NCBI GenBank assembly: GCA_044227705.1 | Contig: JBGAWE010000087.1 | Location: 1-16,590 of the forward strand | Direction of reading: 5' to 3' | DNA: 16,590 nt | Source of the DNA: JANOQP01 sp044227705 | GTDB lineage: Bacteria > Bacteroidota > Bacteroidia > Chitinophagales > Saprospiraceae | Part shown: one piece after another, positions 14,901-16,590 of the stretch | Layout: the number at the start of each line of letters is the position of its first letter | Position numbering within the stretch: the stretch's first letter is position 1 | Notes under the pieces: generated by a model | What the model was told of the DNA's origin: nothing | The model's database searches: none | What the model saw: only the letters and a program-made list of their open reading frames with translations | Made by a program: the position numbers and the translations under genes

Positions 14901-16590
14901 GCTCACCGCCAGCTCGGCGACGACGGGGGCGACCTACAACTGGGGCGGCGGCAACACCTCCGACACGAAGACCGTCTCGACCGCCGGAACCCACACCGTC
15001 ACCGTGACCGACCCGGCCAACGGCTGCACCGCGACCGCCTCCTCGACGGTGACGCAGAACAGCTCGCTGCCGAACGGCTCCATCTCGCCCGCCAGCCCGC
15101 AACTCACTTGCACGAACCCGTCGCTCACTTTGACGGCAAGCTCCACGACAACGGGCGCGGTTTTCCTCTGGCCGGACGGCTCGACCTCCGCCATCTTCTT
15201 CGTCAACGCGCCCGGCACTTATTCCGTCACCGTCACGGGGCCGAACGGCTGCACGAAGGTTGTCTCCTCGACCGTCACGCAGGCACCGGAGATTTCGGGC
15301 GTGGCGACGGTTGCGACCCAGACCACCTGCGGCTCGGCGACCGGCACAATCACCCTCACGCCCTCGGGCGGCGGGCCATTCAGCTATGAATGGGGCAGCC
15401 AGCCGGGCGTCGGCACGAACCCGCGCAGCCTTTTGCCCGCCGGGACTTTCACCTGCACAGTGACGAACTCGTTCGGCTGCACCTTCGAGGCGACGACGAC
15501 CGTGACCGCGCCAAACGCCCCGACCGTCACGACGACGGACTTCCCCGACACCTGCGGGCAGACGAAGGGGCAAAGCCATTTGACCATCACCGGCGGCTCG
15601 ACTCCCTATACGATCGACTGGGGAACGGCACCCGGCAGCGGCTCCAGCCCGCGCTTGATGATGACCGCCGGTGCGTGGACGGTGACCGTGACGGACGCGA
15701 ACGGTTGCACCGTTCTCGCCACCGCCTCGATAGGCGAACTGCCGCCGCCCACCGTTCAGGCCACCACCTCGCCAGACTATTGCAACGCCGGAAACGGGCA
15801 GGTCTTCTTGACTATAACCGGCGACCACCCGCCCTTCGTCATCGATTGGGGCGGACAGGCGGGCAGCGGCTCGAACCCGCGCACCGGCCTCCCGGCGGGC
15901 AACTACTCGGTCACCGTGACCGACGCGGTGAGCTGTTCGCAGATGATAACCATGTCGGTCGGCGCCGTCACCGCTTTGCCGACGGCGGCCATCGCCCCGG
16001 CCACCGCAACGCTTTCCTGCCAAGACCCGTCGGCCACCCTCGTGGCGACGACGAACGCGGCCACGCCGAACTACCTCTGGTCGAACTCGTCGAACCAAAA
16101 CACCGTCGTCGCCACCTCGCCCGGCACGTTCACCGTGACCGTCACGGCGGCGAACGGCTGCTCGAACACCGCCTCGGCCGTGGTCGGCGGTTCGACGGCG
16201 CAGCCCGATTTGGCCGTCTCGCCCGCCGCGCCCGTTTTGAACTGCACCTCGCCGACGGCCACGCTCACGGCTTCGAGCAACGCGCCCGGAGCCACTTTTT
16301 CATGGGGGAACGGGAACAACACGCCCGTTTTGACCGTCAACTCGGCGGGCAGCTACACCGTCACCGTCACCGGCTCGAACCTTTGCACGGCTACCCAAAC
16401 CGTCGTCGTCACCCAGAATTTCACCCAGCCAGACCTCGACGTGACGCCGCTGAACGGGCAGATAAATTGCGGCAACCCGTCCGTCACGTTGACCGCCGTC
16501 TCGCCGACCGCCGTTTCCTTTTTGTGGAACAACACGACCTCAAACCAGACGCTGACGACGACGGTCGCCGGGACTTTCACCGTCACCGTC
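11983..16590 (+). CDS. Giant secreted repeat adhesin, Ig-like/SprB-like (5' part, runs off right edge)
   Basis: The frame stays open for 1536 codons from the ATG at 11983 to the right edge. Residues 1-19 or 20 are a signal peptide (MKKMSLLAVVASLAARLAAQ). A Cys-containing N-terminal domain follows (about 60-235), with DEFIIINSGGGFTLSDLQID and TVVPPNTMVVLQC reminiscent of lamin-tail-like domains. Next is an Ig-like module with TGTNLTGNQKYYTGPNGTGT...TLYIYDATVGC, common in Bacteroidota surface proteins, and a second one with TICAGGSTPLTASGGGTYAW. Tandem domains of about 75 residues begin at about residue 422. Each has LTC near its start, an ATFNW or YxW centre, GT(F/Y)TVTVT, and a second Cys in NGCT. 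The organisation matches gliding-motility or SprB-type adhesins exported by T9SS, whose sorting domain would lie beyond the window. It has no lectin or enzyme motif that I can identify, so its role is inferred as adhesion. Confidence 0.92.
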   Translation, partial: MKKMSLLAVVASLAARLAAQDIDLAFADRAPQHGGGEIPVFYFEKGEVVKESRLETAPLVSLLSMPPCAPCPTISAIFINGCYNLAGVDPDEFIIINSGGGFTLSDLQIDFQSNGGGAVNNDIGFLFNNGFGTNVGSTPCGLMAGDISHVTGCANFISANGTTVVPPNTMVVLQCTANNGGPSVINYSGICAGHEKCVYVVRNSCDRSSGAFSNTASRTTGLAINGCSCQAYWTYPNPSNTDGDYYLTSGTSGTSAPCTTAPPVTGFPTVPVFNNPVSPLCATSPLTLPAITGTNLTGNQKYYTGPNGTGTAYAAGASFSFSTTTTLYIYDATVGCVAEKQLQIVPKPDADVSSDVTICAGGSTPLTASGGGTYAWSPPAGLSATNIANPIASPAATTTYVVTVTSATGGCTDTDDVTVTVGGGAAVTIAASPGTVIGCTNPTVTLTASGGATYQWSTGSASPSISVTSAGTFTVTATTASGCTGTATQVVTQNNTPPTAAITNNTGSTELNCNNASISLTATGGGTYAWSGGLGTNAAVTISAAGTYTVTVTAANGCTATASITITQNTGLPVVSITSNPNTTVLSCTVSTIALTAASTPPGATFSWTIPGGGNVPGSLVTASLSGTYTVTATSSGGCTAVSNMAITQNTTPPNATVSPTTGQLTCNTSSITLTAASSTPGATFNWGGGNTSTTQNATTAGAFTVTVTNPATGCTATATSTISQNNTPPGATVTPATAVLTCGNPTATLTATSAAGATFNWGNGNLTSTQIASAAGTFTVTATGTNGCTSTASATVTQNAGLPTVTISPASPVLTCTTTSLTLTASSSATGATFLWNGGTAGPTLTVSTAGSYSVTVTAGNGCTGTASILVDQDIDQPTASVSPATATISCTNATAVLTASSTTTGATFNWGGGNTTPTKTVSAAGTYTVTITAPNGCTNTASASVSANQAQPDAAVSPANGEITCSNSTVLLTASSATTGATYNWGGGNTSDTKTVSTAGTHTVTVTDPANGCTATASSTVTQNSSLPNGSISPASPQLTCTNPSLTLTASSTTTGAVFLWPDGSTSAIFFVNAPGTYSVTVTGPNGCTKVVSSTVTQAPEISGVATVATQTTCGSATGTITLTPSGGGPFSYEWGSQPGVGTNPRSLLPAGTFTCTVTNSFGCTFEATTTVTAPNAPTVTTTDFPDTCGQTKGQSHLTITGGSTPYTIDWGTAPGSGSSPRLMMTAGAWTVTVTDANGCTVLATASIGELPPPTVQATTSPDYCNAGNGQVFLTITGDHPPFVIDWGGQAGSGSNPRTGLPAGNYSVTVTDAVSCSQMITMSVGAVTALPTAAIAPATATLSCQDPSATLVATTNAATPNYLWSNSSNQNTVVATSPGTFTVTVTAANGCSNTASAVVGGSTAQPDLAVSPAAPVLNCTSPTATLTASSNAPGATFSWGNGNNTPVLTVNSAGSYTVTVTGSNLCTATQTVVVTQNFTQPDLDVTPLNGQINCGNPSVTLTAVSPTAVSFLWNNTTSNQTLTTTVAGTFTVTV
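13246..16590 (+). repeat. Tandem Ig-like/SprB-like domain array in the adhesin
   Basis: At least 15 successive domains are visible. Nine of one type occupy 13246-15291, with linkers such as TQNNTPP and TQNTGLP. Three of an SprB-like subtype occupy 15292-15981, with a YEWG/IDWG centre, a GSGSSPR-like motif and VTVTDANGC. The first type then returns at 15982 and continues to the edge. The sequences are diverged at the DNA level, so this is an old protein-domain array and not a recent nucleotide tandem repeat. Confidence 0.88.

Noticed and set aside
14890..16098. Minus-strand open frame of 402 codons
   Set aside because: It is antisense to the adhesin repeats with Arg/Gly-rich composition and no domain.
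1..16590. Insertion sequence or transposase gene
   Set aside because: No transposase motif or terminal inverted repeats with target duplications were seen; the LytTR scar is a gene fragment without such ends.

Overview
The window reads as GC-rich DNA from a Bacteroidota bacterium. Several hallmarks point there: two secreted proteins with type IX secretion (T9SS) type A sorting domains, a TonB-dependent receptor of the outer-membrane beta-barrel family, a LytS/LytTR sensor-regulator pair, a giant repeat adhesin of the gliding/SprB kind, and a -7 promoter element of the TAnnTTTG type. The combination would suit a high-GC Saprospiria-like lineage, but the sequence alone does not fix the genus.

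Layout. At 1-1799 (minus) is the N-terminal 599 codons of a TonB-dependent receptor that runs off the left edge. Diverging from it at 1971-3679 (plus) is a two-gene operon for a LytS-type histidine kinase and a LytTR response regulator. Converging on that operon are two T9SS cargo genes in tandem on the minus strand: a beta-propeller-like protein (3700-6213) and a leucine-rich-repeat protein (6320-7783). Between them lies an 82-bp decayed copy of the 3' end of the LytTR gene, a scar of duplication or recombination. A small membrane-anchored DUF2007-like gene follows (7894-8253, minus).

From about 8370 to 11783 lies a complete plasmid-type replicon core. It has a ParA ATPase and a ribbon-helix-helix partner (parAB-like, minus strand), AT-rich flanks carrying ACTGCAAA-type repeats that could be a partition site, and a 769-bp gene-free origin. 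The origin holds six iterons at an exact 21-bp period, a perfect DnaA box embedded among them, and extra outlying iterons. The Rep_3-family initiator gene (plus strand) follows. The flanking genes suggest that the window belongs to a large plasmid or chromid, or to a chromosome with an integrated plasmid.

From 11983 to the right edge (plus strand, 1536 codons, no stop) is the beginning of a giant secreted adhesin. It has a signal peptide, a possible lamin-tail-like N-terminal domain, Ig-like modules, and at least 15 tandem domains of about 75 residues, each with a conserved cysteine pair. Three of these are a distinct SprB-like subtype. It is preceded by the best promoter match in the window.

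The surface genes (receptor, two T9SS cargos, adhesin) and the sensor pair suggest a cell-surface recognition and adhesion locus beside replication and partition functions. No tRNA, rRNA, CRISPR array or insertion sequence was seen.
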